Part shown: positions 17,691 to 27,126 of the stretch, one piece after another
Position numbering within the stretch: the first letter of the stretch is position 1
Layout of the letters: every line of letters begins with the position of its first letter
Position numbers and translations under genes: made by a program
Origin: Candidatus Methylobacter oryzae
GTDB taxonomy: Bacteria > Pseudomonadota > Gammaproteobacteria > Methylococcales > Methylomonadaceae
Direction of reading: 5' to 3'
DNA length: 64,000 bases
Assembly: GCF_003994235.2 (NCBI RefSeq)
Contig: NZ_RYFG02000101.1
Location: 1 to 64,000 of the forward strand
Notes under the pieces: generated by a model
The model's input: only the letters and a program-made list of their open reading frames with translations
Database searches by the model: none
What the model was told of the DNA's origin: nothing

Positions 17691-18454
17691 ACGAACAACC
17701 TCCGGTAATCTCGCCTGCTGTTGACGCTCTAACTGCCGATCCGACCGCTACTGACAACGGAAGCGCCGCCCTGCCCTCGTCCGAAATCACTTCAGCCCAA
17801 GTTGAAAACTACTTACGCAAACATCCCGAATTCTTCCACGAACACTTGAGTTTGCTGGAACATATGAGCATCCCTCATCCTACCGGCAATGCGGTTTCCC
17901 TAATCTCTAAACAACTGGAGCTGTTCAGGAGCCGGCACCATGACATGGAAAACCAGCTGACTGCGCTGATAGAAATAGCCAGGGATAACGACACCTCTCT
18001 GAACCGTATGCACAAACTGACGCTGGCGCTGTTGGACTCGACGTCGCTGGAAGAAGCCGTTGCCAACCTTGAAGTCGTGCTGTCGGAATACTTCCTGATC
18101 GACTTTGTTGCGGTACGCATCATCAAACACAACCCGACGCCGGAAACCGCGATTACCAATCTATTTATCGAACCGGACAGCAAAGACCTGGAACCTTTTG
18201 CCAACGAGCTGGCCGGCCACCAGCCCAAATGCGGCCGTCCGACTATCGCTCAGGCAAGAGTTTTATTCGGCGAGTTAGCGTTTGAAGTTAAATCCTGCGC
18301 TATCATTCCGCTGGCTTTCACTGAACTGGAAGGTATCTTAGCTATAGGCAGCAGGGAAGAAGGCCGGTTCCATTACAGTATGGGCAATCTGTTTTTAAAC
18401 CAGATGAGTGAGATCATAGCCACCCGGCTTATCACCTTGTTGCAGCAACGTTAA
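17687..18454 (+). CDS. DUF484 family protein
   Basis: A 255-aa protein of the DUF484 (YigA-like) family, nearly always found between dapF and xerC in gammaproteobacteria. After a low-complexity N-terminus it has a short helical segment (VENYLRKHPEFFHEHLSLLE), a probable coiled coil (KQLELFRSRHHDMENQL) and a GAF-like C-terminal half. Its biochemical role is unknown. It overlaps dapF by 4 bp and precedes xerC by 4 bp. Confidence 0.88.
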   Translation: MNEQPPVISPAVDALTADPTATDNGSAALPSSEITSAQVENYLRKHPEFFHEHLSLLEHMSIPHPTGNAVSLISKQLELFRSRHHDMENQLTALIEIARDNDTSLNRMHKLTLALLDSTSLEEAVANLEVVLSEYFLIDFVAVRIIKHNPTPETAITNLFIEPDSKDLEPFANELAGHQPKCGRPTIAQARVLFGELAFEVKSCAIIPLAFTELEGILAIGSREEGRFHYSMGNLFLNQMSEIIATRLITLLQQR

Positions 18455-18458
18455 TAAC

Positions 18459-19367
18459 ATGCATGCCGATGCCGAACTTATTCTGGCTGACTTTTTTAAA
18501 CAGCTCGCCGTTCAAGTTCGCGCCTCGGAACATACCGTAAAAAACTACCGGCGAGACCTTGAGCATCTGTCTCGCTACTGTACCGGCAAAAACATAAACC
18601 ACTGGGCCGACCTGAAACACACGGATATCCGTGCCTATATAGCCGGCCGGCATCGCCGGGGGCTAAGCAGTAAAAGCCTGCAACGCGAGCTGTCCGCTAT
18701 CCGCAGCTTCTACAACTACTTGTTAAAAACAGGCCGAAGCCTTACTAATCCCGCCCAACATATTCAAGCCCCCAAACAAGCCCGGAAGCTCCCTAAAACG
18801 TTGGATGTCGATCAGTTATCCGGCTTGCTGGAGGCGGGGACCAGTTCATTGCTCGAAATACGTGACTTGGCCATGTTTGAATTATTCTATTCATCCGGCC
18901 TTCGTTTGAGTGAATTGTCGGCTCTTAATTTAACCGACCTTGATTTGCCGGACAGTTCGCTGGTTGTCCGTATCGGTAAAGGCGGCAAATCCAGAGTATT
19001 GCCGATAGGCAGCAAAGCCGTTGCGGCTATTGAAAACTGGCTCAGGCAGCGAGCCGTAAAAATCCCCGCTATCGACTCCGCGTTATTCGTTTCAATGCGC
19101 GGCACCCGGCTCGGCCAGCGCAGCATTGAGTTAAGGTTGGAACAGTGGTGCATCAAAAAAGGCATAGCCGAACATATCCATCCGCATATGCTGAGGCACT
19201 CTTTCGCCAGCCATTTGCTTGAATCCAGCCAAGACCTGAGAGCCGTGCAGGAACTGCTCGGACACAGCAATATCAGCACTACCCAAATATACACTCACCT
19301 TGACTTTCAGCATCTGGCTGAAATCTATGATAAAGCGCACCCAAGAGCCAAAAAAAAACCATTATGA
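18459..19367 (+). CDS. xerC: Tyrosine recombinase XerC
   Basis: A 302-aa site-specific recombinase that, with XerD, resolves chromosome dimers at dif. It has the N-terminal SAM-like core-binding domain (about 1-95) and the catalytic domain with R (SSGLRLSEL), the HxxR box (HPHMLRHSFASH), H in LGHSNISTT and the nucleophile in QIYTHL. Length and genomic place (last of dapF-DUF484-xerC) are typical, so this is the housekeeping enzyme and not a mobile-element integrase. Confidence 0.95.
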   Translation: MHADAELILADFFKQLAVQVRASEHTVKNYRRDLEHLSRYCTGKNINHWADLKHTDIRAYIAGRHRRGLSSKSLQRELSAIRSFYNYLLKTGRSLTNPAQHIQAPKQARKLPKTLDVDQLSGLLEAGTSSLLEIRDLAMFELFYSSGLRLSELSALNLTDLDLPDSSLVVRIGKGGKSRVLPIGSKAVAAIENWLRQRAVKIPAIDSALFVSMRGTRLGQRSIELRLEQWCIKKGIAEHIHPHMLRHSFASHLLESSQDLRAVQELLGHSNISTTQIYTHLDFQHLAEIYDKAHPRAKKKPL

Positions 19368-19426
19368 CAACGTGCGCCATAAGCAAATAACCAAAAAACC
19401 TGCTACCATGTAGCCAATTTTTATAT

Positions 19427-19480
19427 AAAGCTGAGTTGAGCGGCTTGTCTGCTCAAACGAAACTTATGCCCTTTGGGTAT
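19427..19480 (+). repeat. Two-hairpin REP-like repeat, copy D
   Basis: A full copy after xerC with both palindromes (first arm TTGAGCGG, second TTATGCCC/GGGTAT). It lies in the short gap before the DUF2333 gene. Confidence 0.8.
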
Positions 19481-19543
19481 GAAAAAGCGGTAGGATGAAA
19501 TATTTTTAGATCCTACAAAAAACCTCTTTACGGGATTTCAAAA

Positions 19544-20569
19544 ATGGCGGCAAACGATACACTCAACGATATAAAATCTAAAGGAATACTCTGGGGCTTT
19601 GGCGTTTTTACTCTCATTGTAGTTGCCATTCTGGTTTTCCTGGGAGCCTGGTGGGGCAGAGAGCCGGACCAATTTAATGTGCTGGACGAAGCTGTAAAAC
19701 GTGCCGAAGAAACCCATTCCACTGAAAGCATGCCTGTCGGCTACGTCTATACCAACACCTTGGCGCATATCGCCGAAACCTTGCTGCACAAAAGCGGCGG
19801 CTATATTACTAACGACGTCGCGCCTCCCGGCGTGCTGCTGGACAACATTTCCAATTGGGAATACGGCGCGCTGGTTATGCTGCGCGACGCCACATCGGCA
19901 TTAAGAAACCACTTTGCAAGAGATCAGTCGCAATCGGCCGAAGACCCGGATCTGGCGATTGCCGAGCCTTATTTCTATTACGAAAACGACTCATGGGCCC
20001 TGCCGTCAACGGAAGCCGAGTATCAAAAAGGCATTGAGTCTCTGCATAAGTATATGGAGCGCCTGCAAAAATACGGCGGCCCGATAAAAAAAGCACAATT
20101 TTATTCCCGCGCCGACAATCTTTGGCAATACACCGAGGTTGTGATCAAACGTCTGGGCGGGCTTTCCACGCGCTTGACCGCAAACAGCGCCGGCGGCAAC
20201 TACGGCCCCGGATTAACCGAACTTGAGAAAGAAGCAGCCGATGAAAAAGGCACCACCGTCGCCAAAGTGGGCTGGCTGGAAATCGACGACGTGTTCTACG
20301 AAGCACGCGGGGCAAGCTGGGCGTTGTTGCACATCCTTAGAGCCGTCAAGCATGACTTTGAAGATATTTTGCTGGACAAACGCGCGATGCGTACCGTCGA
20401 TATTATGATTAAGGCGCTGGAAAACGCCTTAACCCCGATTTTAAGCCCGATGATCTTAAACGGTAGCGGCTACGGTCTTTTCGCGAACTACTCCTTATCG
20501 ATGGCAAACTACATAGCGCGTTGCAATGCAGCAGCCCTTGACTTACGCGACATTATGAACCGAGGTTAA
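19544..20569 (+). CDS. DUF2333 family membrane-anchored protein
   Basis: A 341-aa protein with one N-terminal membrane helix (about 18-38, GFGVFTLIVVAILVFLGAWW) and a large periplasmic, mostly helical domain. It matches the DUF2333 family, conserved in gammaproteobacteria without assigned function. The stop codon shares its last base with the start of the DUF4389 gene, so the pair is co-translated. Early start chosen because the basic N-terminus and helix follow directly. Confidence 0.82.
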   Translation: MAANDTLNDIKSKGILWGFGVFTLIVVAILVFLGAWWGREPDQFNVLDEAVKRAEETHSTESMPVGYVYTNTLAHIAETLLHKSGGYITNDVAPPGVLLDNISNWEYGALVMLRDATSALRNHFARDQSQSAEDPDLAIAEPYFYYENDSWALPSTEAEYQKGIESLHKYMERLQKYGGPIKKAQFYSRADNLWQYTEVVIKRLGGLSTRLTANSAGGNYGPGLTELEKEAADEKGTTVAKVGWLEIDDVFYEARGASWALLHILRAVKHDFEDILLDKRAMRTVDIMIKALENALTPILSPMILNGSGYGLFANYSLSMANYIARCNAAALDLRDIMNRG

Positions 20570-20889
20570 TGACGATGGATGAACAGATCAACTACAACCT
20601 GACCCAAGCGAGCACCTGGAAAAGAATTTTCTTCATGCTGATTTTTGCCGCGATAGGCGGCTTGGTCAGAATGCTGCTTTGGGCCGTTATTATCTTGCAG
20701 GTCGCATCCACGTTATTAACCGGAAAAGCTAACGTCAACATCCTTAATTTTGGACGCAGCCTTTCCACTTACACTTACCATATTTTGCTGTTCCTGACTT
20801 TTAATACGGAAACACTGCCTTTTCCTTTCTCCGACTGGAATGTGACCGCGGAACTGCAACTGCCGGAAACGAAAAATCCTGAAAAATAA
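20569..20889 (+). CDS. DUF4389 family small membrane protein
   Basis: A 106-aa protein with a membrane segment of about 35-40 hydrophobic residues (RIFFMLIFAAIGGLVRMLLW... onward) and a second partly hydrophobic region (HILLFLTFNTETLPFPFSDW). This pattern is typical of DUF4389. It overlaps DUF2333 by one base. Function unknown. dinB starts 6 bp later, but is probably an independent unit by function. Confidence 0.8.
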   Translation: MTMDEQINYNLTQASTWKRIFFMLIFAAIGGLVRMLLWAVIILQVASTLLTGKANVNILNFGRSLSTYTYHILLFLTFNTETLPFPFSDWNVTAELQLPETKNPEK

Positions 20890-20895
20890 TGTCTA

Positions 20896-21981
20896 ATGAG
20901 CTCTATCCGCAAAATCATTCATATCGATATGGATGCGTTTTTTGCGGCCGTAGAGCAACGCGATTTTCCTCAATATCGTAACAAGCCGCTGGTCGTCGGC
21001 GGCTCGCCGGACTCTCGCGGCGTTGTCGCCACCTGCAGCTATGAAGCCAGGAAATACGGCATCCATTCAGCGATGCCTTCGGCTCATGCTTATCGTTTAT
21101 GTCCCCATGCTATTTTTGTAAAACCCCGCTTTGAAGCTTACCAACAAGCATCAACCGCCATCCGGAAAATCTTTGCCGACTATACCGATCTTTTTGAGCC
21201 GCTTTCGCTGGACGAAGCCTATCTGGACGTCAGCAATGCGGACCTGCATCAAGGCTCCGCGACCTTAATCGCCAAAGCCATCAAGGCCGCGATTACACAG
21301 GAGACGCAATTAACCGCTTCGGCCGGCGTTTCTTACAACAAGTTTTTCGCTAAAATCGCTTCGGACATCAATAAACCGGACGGATTTTATTTAATCACTC
21401 CGGAGCAAGGCCCGGAGTTTGCCGAACGGCTTCCGGTCGAAAAATTTCACGGCATAGGCAAAGCGACTTTGATCAAGATGCATTCGCTGGGCATCAAAAC
21501 CGGTAAGGACTTGAAGTCTTTGCCGCTGGAAACGTTACAACACTATTTCGGCAAAGCCGGTTTGCATTATTACAACATTTCAAGAGGCATAGACAACCGC
21601 CCCGTCAACAACTACCGCGCCAGGAAATCGCTGGGCGTGGAAATTACTTTTCAACAAGACGTTAAGCTCAAGCAAGACGTGATCGTACATTTGCAAAGCC
21701 TGCTGGAAAAAGCCTTGAGCAAAGCCGCCGAAAAGCAACTGAACGCCCGCACCCTGACTATAAAAATCAAATACCACGATTTCGTACAAATCACCCGTAG
21801 CCGGACACTGCCTTATATCATCACTGCCGCATCAACGCCGGTCGACGTTCTCGACGACTTATTGAGAAATACCGATGTCGGCAGCCGCAACGTCCGTTTG
21901 CTGGGAGTGGCGTTATCGTCACTGGATAACAACCCCAGCCAGACTCACTACCGGCAACTGGACTTATTCAACGATTGTTAG
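20896..21981 (+). CDS. dinB: DNA polymerase IV
   Basis: A 361-aa Y-family translesion polymerase. Motifs: HIDMDAFFAAVEQRD (first catalytic Asp), PLSLDEAYLDV (second catalytic Asp and Glu), TASAGVSYNKFFAKIASD, the helix-hairpin-helix region (FHGIGKATLIKMHSLGI) and a little-finger domain. The last residues (YRQLDLFND) include a QLDLF beta-clamp-binding peptide. It begins with ATG right after DUF4389. No LexA box is evident immediately upstream. Confidence 0.95.
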   Translation: MSSIRKIIHIDMDAFFAAVEQRDFPQYRNKPLVVGGSPDSRGVVATCSYEARKYGIHSAMPSAHAYRLCPHAIFVKPRFEAYQQASTAIRKIFADYTDLFEPLSLDEAYLDVSNADLHQGSATLIAKAIKAAITQETQLTASAGVSYNKFFAKIASDINKPDGFYLITPEQGPEFAERLPVEKFHGIGKATLIKMHSLGIKTGKDLKSLPLETLQHYFGKAGLHYYNISRGIDNRPVNNYRARKSLGVEITFQQDVKLKQDVIVHLQSLLEKALSKAAEKQLNARTLTIKIKYHDFVQITRSRTLPYIITAASTPVDVLDDLLRNTDVGSRNVRLLGVALSSLDNNPSQTHYRQLDLFNDC

Positions 21982-21997
21982 GCGTTAGAACTAGCTA

Positions 21998-22576
21998 TTA
22001 ATCATCATCCTGTTCATCATCAGTCGCAACGTCATCATCCAGCTCATTTTCAAAATCAAATAACTGTTTCAGTTGGCGATATAACAAACGCGATGATTTA
22101 GGCGGCTTACCTGCTTCGGCTTCTTTTTGTGCATTGCGCAATAACTGTCTCAATAGTTGCCGGTCGGCATGAGGCTGCTCATCAAGCAGTTCCGTCAACG
22201 CATCGTTGCCCTCGGCAATCAGCCGGTCCCGCCAACGCTCGACAATATGATGCTCCCTGACTGCATGAGCGCTTTTGTTTTTGATGCGCGCCAATTTTTC
22301 TAAAATCGGCGCGGTATCTATTTTATGAAGCTGGCCGGCAATAAACTTCAGCAGCCGTTTTCTTGCGCCTGTATGGGCCATTCCCGATACTTCCACCACA
22401 GCGTTATGAATAACCTCGGGAAGCTCAAGCGTTTTTAACTGTGCTGCCGATAACTCGGACATATCTTCGCTTACTGCAAAAAGAGCCGCCATGTCTCTCT
22501 TTATTTGGGTTTTGTTCGGTCGAACTGCGTAATATTCAACCTCTTCGTCATCGTATTCGTAGTATTCTTCATTCAT
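21998..22576 (-). CDS. darP: Ribosome-associated protein DarP (YjgA)
   Basis: A 192-aa acidic-ended helical protein of the DUF615/YjgA family that acts in late 50S subunit assembly. Recognisable segments are PNKTQIKRDM near the N-terminus, ALFAVSEDMSELS, and a helical stretch ending HAVREHHIVERWRDRL. The C-terminus is strongly acidic (DDDVATDDEQDDD). It converges on dinB with a 16-bp gap. Confidence 0.9.
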   Translation of the reverse strand: MNEEYYEYDDEEVEYYAVRPNKTQIKRDMAALFAVSEDMSELSAAQLKTLELPEVIHNAVVEVSGMAHTGARKRLLKFIAGQLHKIDTAPILEKLARIKNKSAHAVREHHIVERWRDRLIAEGNDALTELLDEQPHADRQLLRQLLRNAQKEAEAGKPPKSSRLLYRQLKQLFDFENELDDDVATDDEQDDD

Positions 22577-22768
22577 TTCATATCAAACCATAGCGATTAA
22601 AAACAAGCTTAACAGCGGCCAATCAATGCTTAACATAACCGAGATTGACCCGTGCATTTGAATCATTCTACAGCATTTTCTAAACGGCCTGTTTGGCCCG
22701 GTAATGATTACGTTTATTGCCTATCACTGTTACAGCCGGGCAGGATGCGGGATTTCTCGATAACGGAT

Positions 22769-22834
22769 CAACTCAGCTTTATACCCAAAGGGCATAAGTT
22801 TCGTTTGAGCAGGCAAGCTGCTCAACTCAGCTTT
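22769..22834 (-). repeat. Two-hairpin REP-like repeat, copy E (opposite orientation)
   Basis: A full unit on the minus strand (22781-22834), followed on that strand by the first 12 or so bases of a second unit, suggesting a formerly tandem array. Both palindromes are preserved. Confidence 0.78.
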
Positions 22835-22865
22835 ATATTGCTCGAGCTGCGGTCAGCTTTTAACG

Positions 22866-22902
22866 AAAAAGCCGGTAGTCAGACATAGTCAGAGCTACCG
22901 GC
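22866..22902 (-). terminator. Terminator of the ComEA-like gene
   Basis: GCCGGTAG and CTACCGGC pair exactly around a 16-base loop. On the minus strand the stem is followed by five T residues, fitting termination of the gene that ends at 22943. Confidence 0.7.
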
Positions 22903-22942
22903 CGTTTGAAATGCCTACGGAATAATTACTTGGTTTTTTCCG

Positions 22943-23260
22943 TTATTTTTTATCCGCTTTTTCATCGATCTTTTTATCTGTCTTTTGATCCGCGGCAGCT
23001 ACGGGATCGCTTAACAGAATGTCACTCTTGATCTTCTCGACGGTTTTCGGGCCGATTCCGTCAACGTTAACCAGATCGTCCACTGTTTTGAACTCGCCTT
23101 TGGCTTCCCTATATTTAACAATAGCTTCGGCTTTTTTCAGACCTATACCCGACAATGCTTCCCCTATCGTTTTTGCATCCGCGGTATTGATATTGACTGG
23201 AGAGGCAATGACACTAAATGAGCAAAAACCGGCAAATAACACTACAAACAATCTTTTCAT
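22943..23260 (-). CDS. ComEA-like helix-hairpin-helix protein
   Basis: A 105-aa protein: signal peptide (about 1-19), then two helix-hairpin-helix motifs (NINTADAKTIGEALSGIG and VDDLVNVDGIGPKTVEKIK), then a lysine/aspartate-rich tail. This is the short ComEA form found widely in gammaproteobacteria, which binds DNA in the periplasm during natural transformation. No competence genes are adjacent. It has its own terminator. Confidence 0.85.
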   Translation of the reverse strand: MKRLFVVLFAGFCSFSVIASPVNINTADAKTIGEALSGIGLKKAEAIVKYREAKGEFKTVDDLVNVDGIGPKTVEKIKSDILLSDPVAAADQKTDKKIDEKADKK

Positions 23261-23387
23261 CTTTATTTTCCTATTTTGAATAATTACGGATTTACGATTT
23301 TTAGAATAGTCTTATATGCCAATCAAATTATTATGAACCATTCGCGGCTTAGTTTAGACGCTTGTCCCACAAATACAACTTTTTTCT

Positions 23388-24707
23388 TTACCTCCCTATC
23401 GCGTAGTATGCCAACCCGCTACGTTTAACCCTATCCGGCTCATACATATTACGGCCGTCAAAAATTACTTTATCATTCAACTGCTGGCTCAATACATCAA
23501 AATCAGGGCTGCGAAACTGCTTCCATTCCGTGACTATGACCAACGCGTCGGCTTGCTTTAACGCATCTTTCGGCGAGTTGCAATAGCTTAGCCCCGGCTT
23601 ATCGCCATAAAGCCGCCGCGCCTCCCGTAGCGCTTCCGGATCAAAAGCTTGAACCGTCGCGCCGGCGTCAATCAAGGCTTCCAACACAACCCGGCTTGGC
23701 GCATCGCGCATATCGTCGGTATTGGGTTTAAACGACAGTCCCCACAAAGCGAACACCTTGCCTGCTAAATTAGCTTGATAATGCTGGTTAATTTTTTCAA
23801 ACAACCGATGTTTTTGCCGATTGTTGACGTTTTCCACGGCATTGAGCAATTCGGCATGATAACCCTGCTCTTTTGCGGTTCTTTCCAATGCTTTTACGTC
23901 TTTTGGAAAACAGGAACCGCCGTAACCGCAACCGGGATAAATAAAGCTGTAACCGATACGGCTATCGGAGCCTATGCCTTGCCTGACATGTTCAATATCC
24001 GCTCCCAGATGTTCGGCCAGATTTGCCAACTCATTCATAAAGCTGATTTTAGTCGCCAACATCGCATTCGCTGCGTACTTGGTTAATTCAGCCGAGCGTA
24101 TATCCATGATGATGACCCGTTCAACACTGCGGTTAAACGGTGCATAAAGCGCCTTCAGCAGTTCCGCCGTTCTGGGATTATCGGTACCGATAACGATACG
24201 GTCCGGCTTCATAAAATCATCCAGCGCCGCGCCTTCTTTCAGGAATTCGGGATTCGATACCACATCGAACTCCAGCTCTTTACCGCGGCTTGCCAACACT
24301 TGCTGTATGACAGCTTTGACTTTATCCGCAGTCCCTACCGGCACAGTCGATTTATCGATAATAACCCGGTACTCGTTCATATTCTCGGCAATGCTCTTCG
24401 CAACCGCCAATACATACTGTAAATCCGCAGAGCCGTCGTCATCGGGCGGTGTGCCGACCGCTATAAATTGAAATACGCCATGATCTACGGCCGTCTTAAT
24501 ATCGGTAGTAAATCTTAATCGCCCTTCCGATTGATTTTCTTTAATCATGGCTTCCAACCCGGGCTCAAATATCGGAACAATGCCCTGTTGCAGCTTAGCG
24601 ATTTTATCCGCATCAATATCGACGCAGATAACATCATTGCCGACTTCCGCAAGACAAGTGCCTGTCACCAAACCTACATAACCACTTCCAAATATTGTAA
24701 TTTTCAT
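23388..24707 (-). CDS. ugd: UDP-glucose 6-dehydrogenase
   Basis: A 439-aa NAD-dependent enzyme making UDP-glucuronate for exopolysaccharide or lipid A sugars. N-terminal Rossmann motif [10 protein letters not shown], the conserved E in [16 protein letters not shown], the catalytic cysteine in [13 protein letters not shown] (about residue 260) and the C-terminal NAD domain ([16 protein letters not shown]) are all present. It is a single gene, with no polysaccharide cluster nearby. Confidence 0.95.
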   Translation of the reverse strand: MKITIFGSGYVGLVTGTCLAEVGNDVICVDIDADKIAKLQQGIVPIFEPGLEAMIKENQSEGRLRFTTDIKTAVDHGVFQFIAVGTPPDDDGSADLQYVLAVAKSIAENMNEYRVIIDKSTVPVGTADKVKAVIQQVLASRGKELEFDVVSNPEFLKEGAALDDFMKPDRIVIGTDNPRTAELLKALYAPFNRSVERVIIMDIRSAELTKYAANAMLATKISFMNELANLAEHLGADIEHVRQGIGSDSRIGYSFIYPGCGYGGSCFPKDVKALERTAKEQGYHAELLNAVENVNNRQKHRLFEKINQHYQANLAGKVFALWGLSFKPNTDDMRDAPSRVVLEALIDAGATVQAFDPEALREARRLYGDKPGLSYCNSPKDALKQADALVIVTEWKQFRSPDFDVLSQQLNDKVIFDGRNMYEPDRVKRSGLAYYAIGR

Positions 24708-24958
24708 TTATTTACTTTAATTTTTTATAAAATATAATTCTGCCGCTATAGCCATAGAGCTACCGTTAGCCGCCAGATCATCACGTTCTATCTCATCGCA
24801 TTTTAATTAAAACGAATATTTTTGAGCTCCATCTCTAAAGTGCATGCTCCGGCCAAAAGCCTTCGTTACTTATATTCATAGGACAATGATTGCTTGTTAC
24901 CTTTGCCGGCATTGACCTATCATAACCATTAGCTTCGCAAATTATTGACTATCGTTTG

Positions 24959-27091
24959 ATGCAAAGAAATACCGAGACCAATAAACAACTTTTTAACGGG
25001 TTTTCTGCTCCCGATAACGAACAGATCAATCGAGCGCTCGCAATTATCGCGCAAATTCCTGACGACCCTCACTATTTTCGTCCTAAAGGAATTGAAGTAG
25101 CGGCAATTTTAATGGACTTTAATGTCGACCTGAAAACTATCCTTGCCGCAATATTAAGCGATCCGCGTCTGGCCCACCTAAATCCTTCGCCCAACATTAA
25201 AGAACAATTCGGCGAAACGGTTGCGACCCTGGTTAACGATGTGAACTGGCTGAATAAGTTAACCGTTTATTCGCTGGAAATGACTGATCAACCGAGCCAA
25301 GCGGAAACCCTGCGTCGGATGCTGCTGTCGATGACCCAGGATGTCCGCGCCGTTTTGATAAAACTGGCTTACCGGATACAACGGCTTAAGATTTTACCCA
25401 AAGAATCTTACGAACTCAGACGCTTTATTGCCCAAGAGACGCTGGATATTTACGCGCCGATCGCCAATCGCATGGGTATTCATCAGTTAAAATGGGAACT
25501 GGAAGACATGGCCTTCCGCTATCTAAAGCCCCAGTCCTATCGCCGCATTGCCAAGTCGCTATCCGATAACCGTATACAGCGGGAAAACTGTATTAATAAA
25601 TTTATTGGCCTGTTGCAGCAAAAACTCGCCGAAGAAGGCATTACCGCGGAAATCTACGGTCGGCCTAAACATATTTACAGCATCTGGAAGAAGATGCAGC
25701 GCAAGCAATTGGACATAGACGAACTTTACGACCTGTTGGCAGTGCGCGTTATTGTCGATAACCTGACTAACTGCTATGCCGCCCTGGGCGTTGTGCATAG
25801 CCTCTGGCAAATCATTCCGAAAGAATTCGACGATTATATCGCCAACCCCAAAGAAAACGGTTACCAGTCTTTGCATACGGTCATTCTCGATCCTGAAGGC
25901 AATCGTATCGAGGTGCAAATCCGTACCCAGCAGATGCATGACTTTGCCGAACTCGGGGTCGCTGCGCACTGGTCTTATAAAGAAGGCGGCAAACACGACA
26001 CGGCCATAGAAAAAAACATCGCGTCTTTACGTAAATTGCTGGAAGAAACCAGTCCTGAGCGTAACCGCAAGGAAGACAGCGACGAAGTACTGTCGCAAAA
26101 TTTCCGTAGCGAATTATTCAACGACCGCGTCTATGTCTTAACACCGGCCGGTAAAATCATCGACTTGGTTAAAGGTTCCACGCCACTGGATTTTGCTTAT
26201 GCCATCCATACGGAAATAGGCCACCGCTGCCGGGGTGCAAAAATCAATGGCCGCATTGCACCGCTCACGTACACGTTAAAGTCCGGCGACCAGGTAAAAA
26301 TCCTGACCGCGAAGGATGGCGGCCCGAACCACAACTGGATCGACCCTAACCTGGGCTATCTGAAAACATCGGCCGCGATCAGCAAAGTCAAAAGCTGGTT
26401 TAAAAACCAGCAACAAGCTCAAAACATGGCTGCCGGCAAGGCTATTCTGGACAAGGAAAGCCAACGGCTGGGCTTGAAGACGATCAACTTGGCGGAGTTG
26501 GCTAAACATTTTCATCAACCGGACACCGACAAGCTGCTCGAAGCCATAGGCCGAAGCGATATTACTAGCCGGCAATTGGCAGCATTTTTTAAGATTCCCG
26601 AATTGGAAACGCCACCGGCAGCCGCCCAGCGCAAAAAAAGCGAAGCCAAGTCGGCAATTTCCGTGGAAGGCATCGATAACGTGCTAACCACGCTTGCTCA
26701 CTGCTGCTCGCCGATTCAGGGCAACGATATTATCGGCTATGTTTCGCATAAAAAAGGCATTACCATTCATCGCAAGGACTGCGAGAACATTCTGCATCTC
26801 AGTCCCGAAAAACAGGCCCAACTTATTTCGGTTAACTGGGGCGCCAAAAGAGCCAGCTATGCGGTGCCTATCGTTGTCCATGCCTTTAACTCCCAAAATG
26901 TGCTCAGCGATGTAACCCAAATTCTGGCCCAGGCTAAAATTCATATTTCCAATGCCGCGTTGGAGACCCATCCCGATCTTTCCGCGCAACTGAACTTAAC
27001 GATTCAAATTGAAAATACCGATCAATTAAGCCAAGTGCTTAATAAAATCAGTCAATTGCCTAATATTGTGGATGCCAAGCGCAAAACTTGA
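24959..27091 (+). CDS. relA: (p)ppGpp synthetase RelA
   Basis: A 710-aa stringent-response enzyme. The N-terminal hydrolase-like domain lacks the HD and ED catalytic residues, as in RelA. The synthetase domain carries the RelA-type EFDD sequence ahead of YIANPKENGYQSLHT (SpoT enzymes have RxKD there). TGS (about 400-460), a ribosome-binding zinc-finger-like segment (LAHCCSPIQGNDIIGY) and a C-terminal ACT domain follow. Start: ATG at 24959, preceded by an in-frame TTG. polA follows 35 bp later. Confidence 0.94.
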   Translation: MQRNTETNKQLFNGFSAPDNEQINRALAIIAQIPDDPHYFRPKGIEVAAILMDFNVDLKTILAAILSDPRLAHLNPSPNIKEQFGETVATLVNDVNWLNKLTVYSLEMTDQPSQAETLRRMLLSMTQDVRAVLIKLAYRIQRLKILPKESYELRRFIAQETLDIYAPIANRMGIHQLKWELEDMAFRYLKPQSYRRIAKSLSDNRIQRENCINKFIGLLQQKLAEEGITAEIYGRPKHIYSIWKKMQRKQLDIDELYDLLAVRVIVDNLTNCYAALGVVHSLWQIIPKEFDDYIANPKENGYQSLHTVILDPEGNRIEVQIRTQQMHDFAELGVAAHWSYKEGGKHDTAIEKNIASLRKLLEETSPERNRKEDSDEVLSQNFRSELFNDRVYVLTPAGKIIDLVKGSTPLDFAYAIHTEIGHRCRGAKINGRIAPLTYTLKSGDQVKILTAKDGGPNHNWIDPNLGYLKTSAAISKVKSWFKNQQQAQNMAAGKAILDKESQRLGLKTINLAELAKHFHQPDTDKLLEAIGRSDITSRQLAAFFKIPELETPPAAAQRKKSEAKSAISVEGIDNVLTTLAHCCSPIQGNDIIGYVSHKKGITIHRKDCENILHLSPEKQAQLISVNWGAKRASYAVPIVVHAFNSQNVLSDVTQILAQAKIHISNAALETHPDLSAQLNLTIQIENTDQLSQVLNKISQLPNIVDAKRKT

Positions 27092-27126
27092 CGCCTCGCA
27101 CCTTTTAACCTTGCACCTAAAATTCT

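Larger units (their letters stand above)
22577..22942. other. Intergenic region with inverted repeat copy E and a terminator
   Basis: About 365 bp holding promoter sequence for darP, the minus-strand repeat copy E, and the terminator of the ComEA-like gene. The short frame at 22652-22888 runs through the repeat and is not a gene. Confidence 0.55.

Noticed and set aside
22652-22888. 78-codon frame between darP and the ComEA-like gene
   Set aside because: It reads through the REP-like repeat, has no ribosome site and no protein-like composition.
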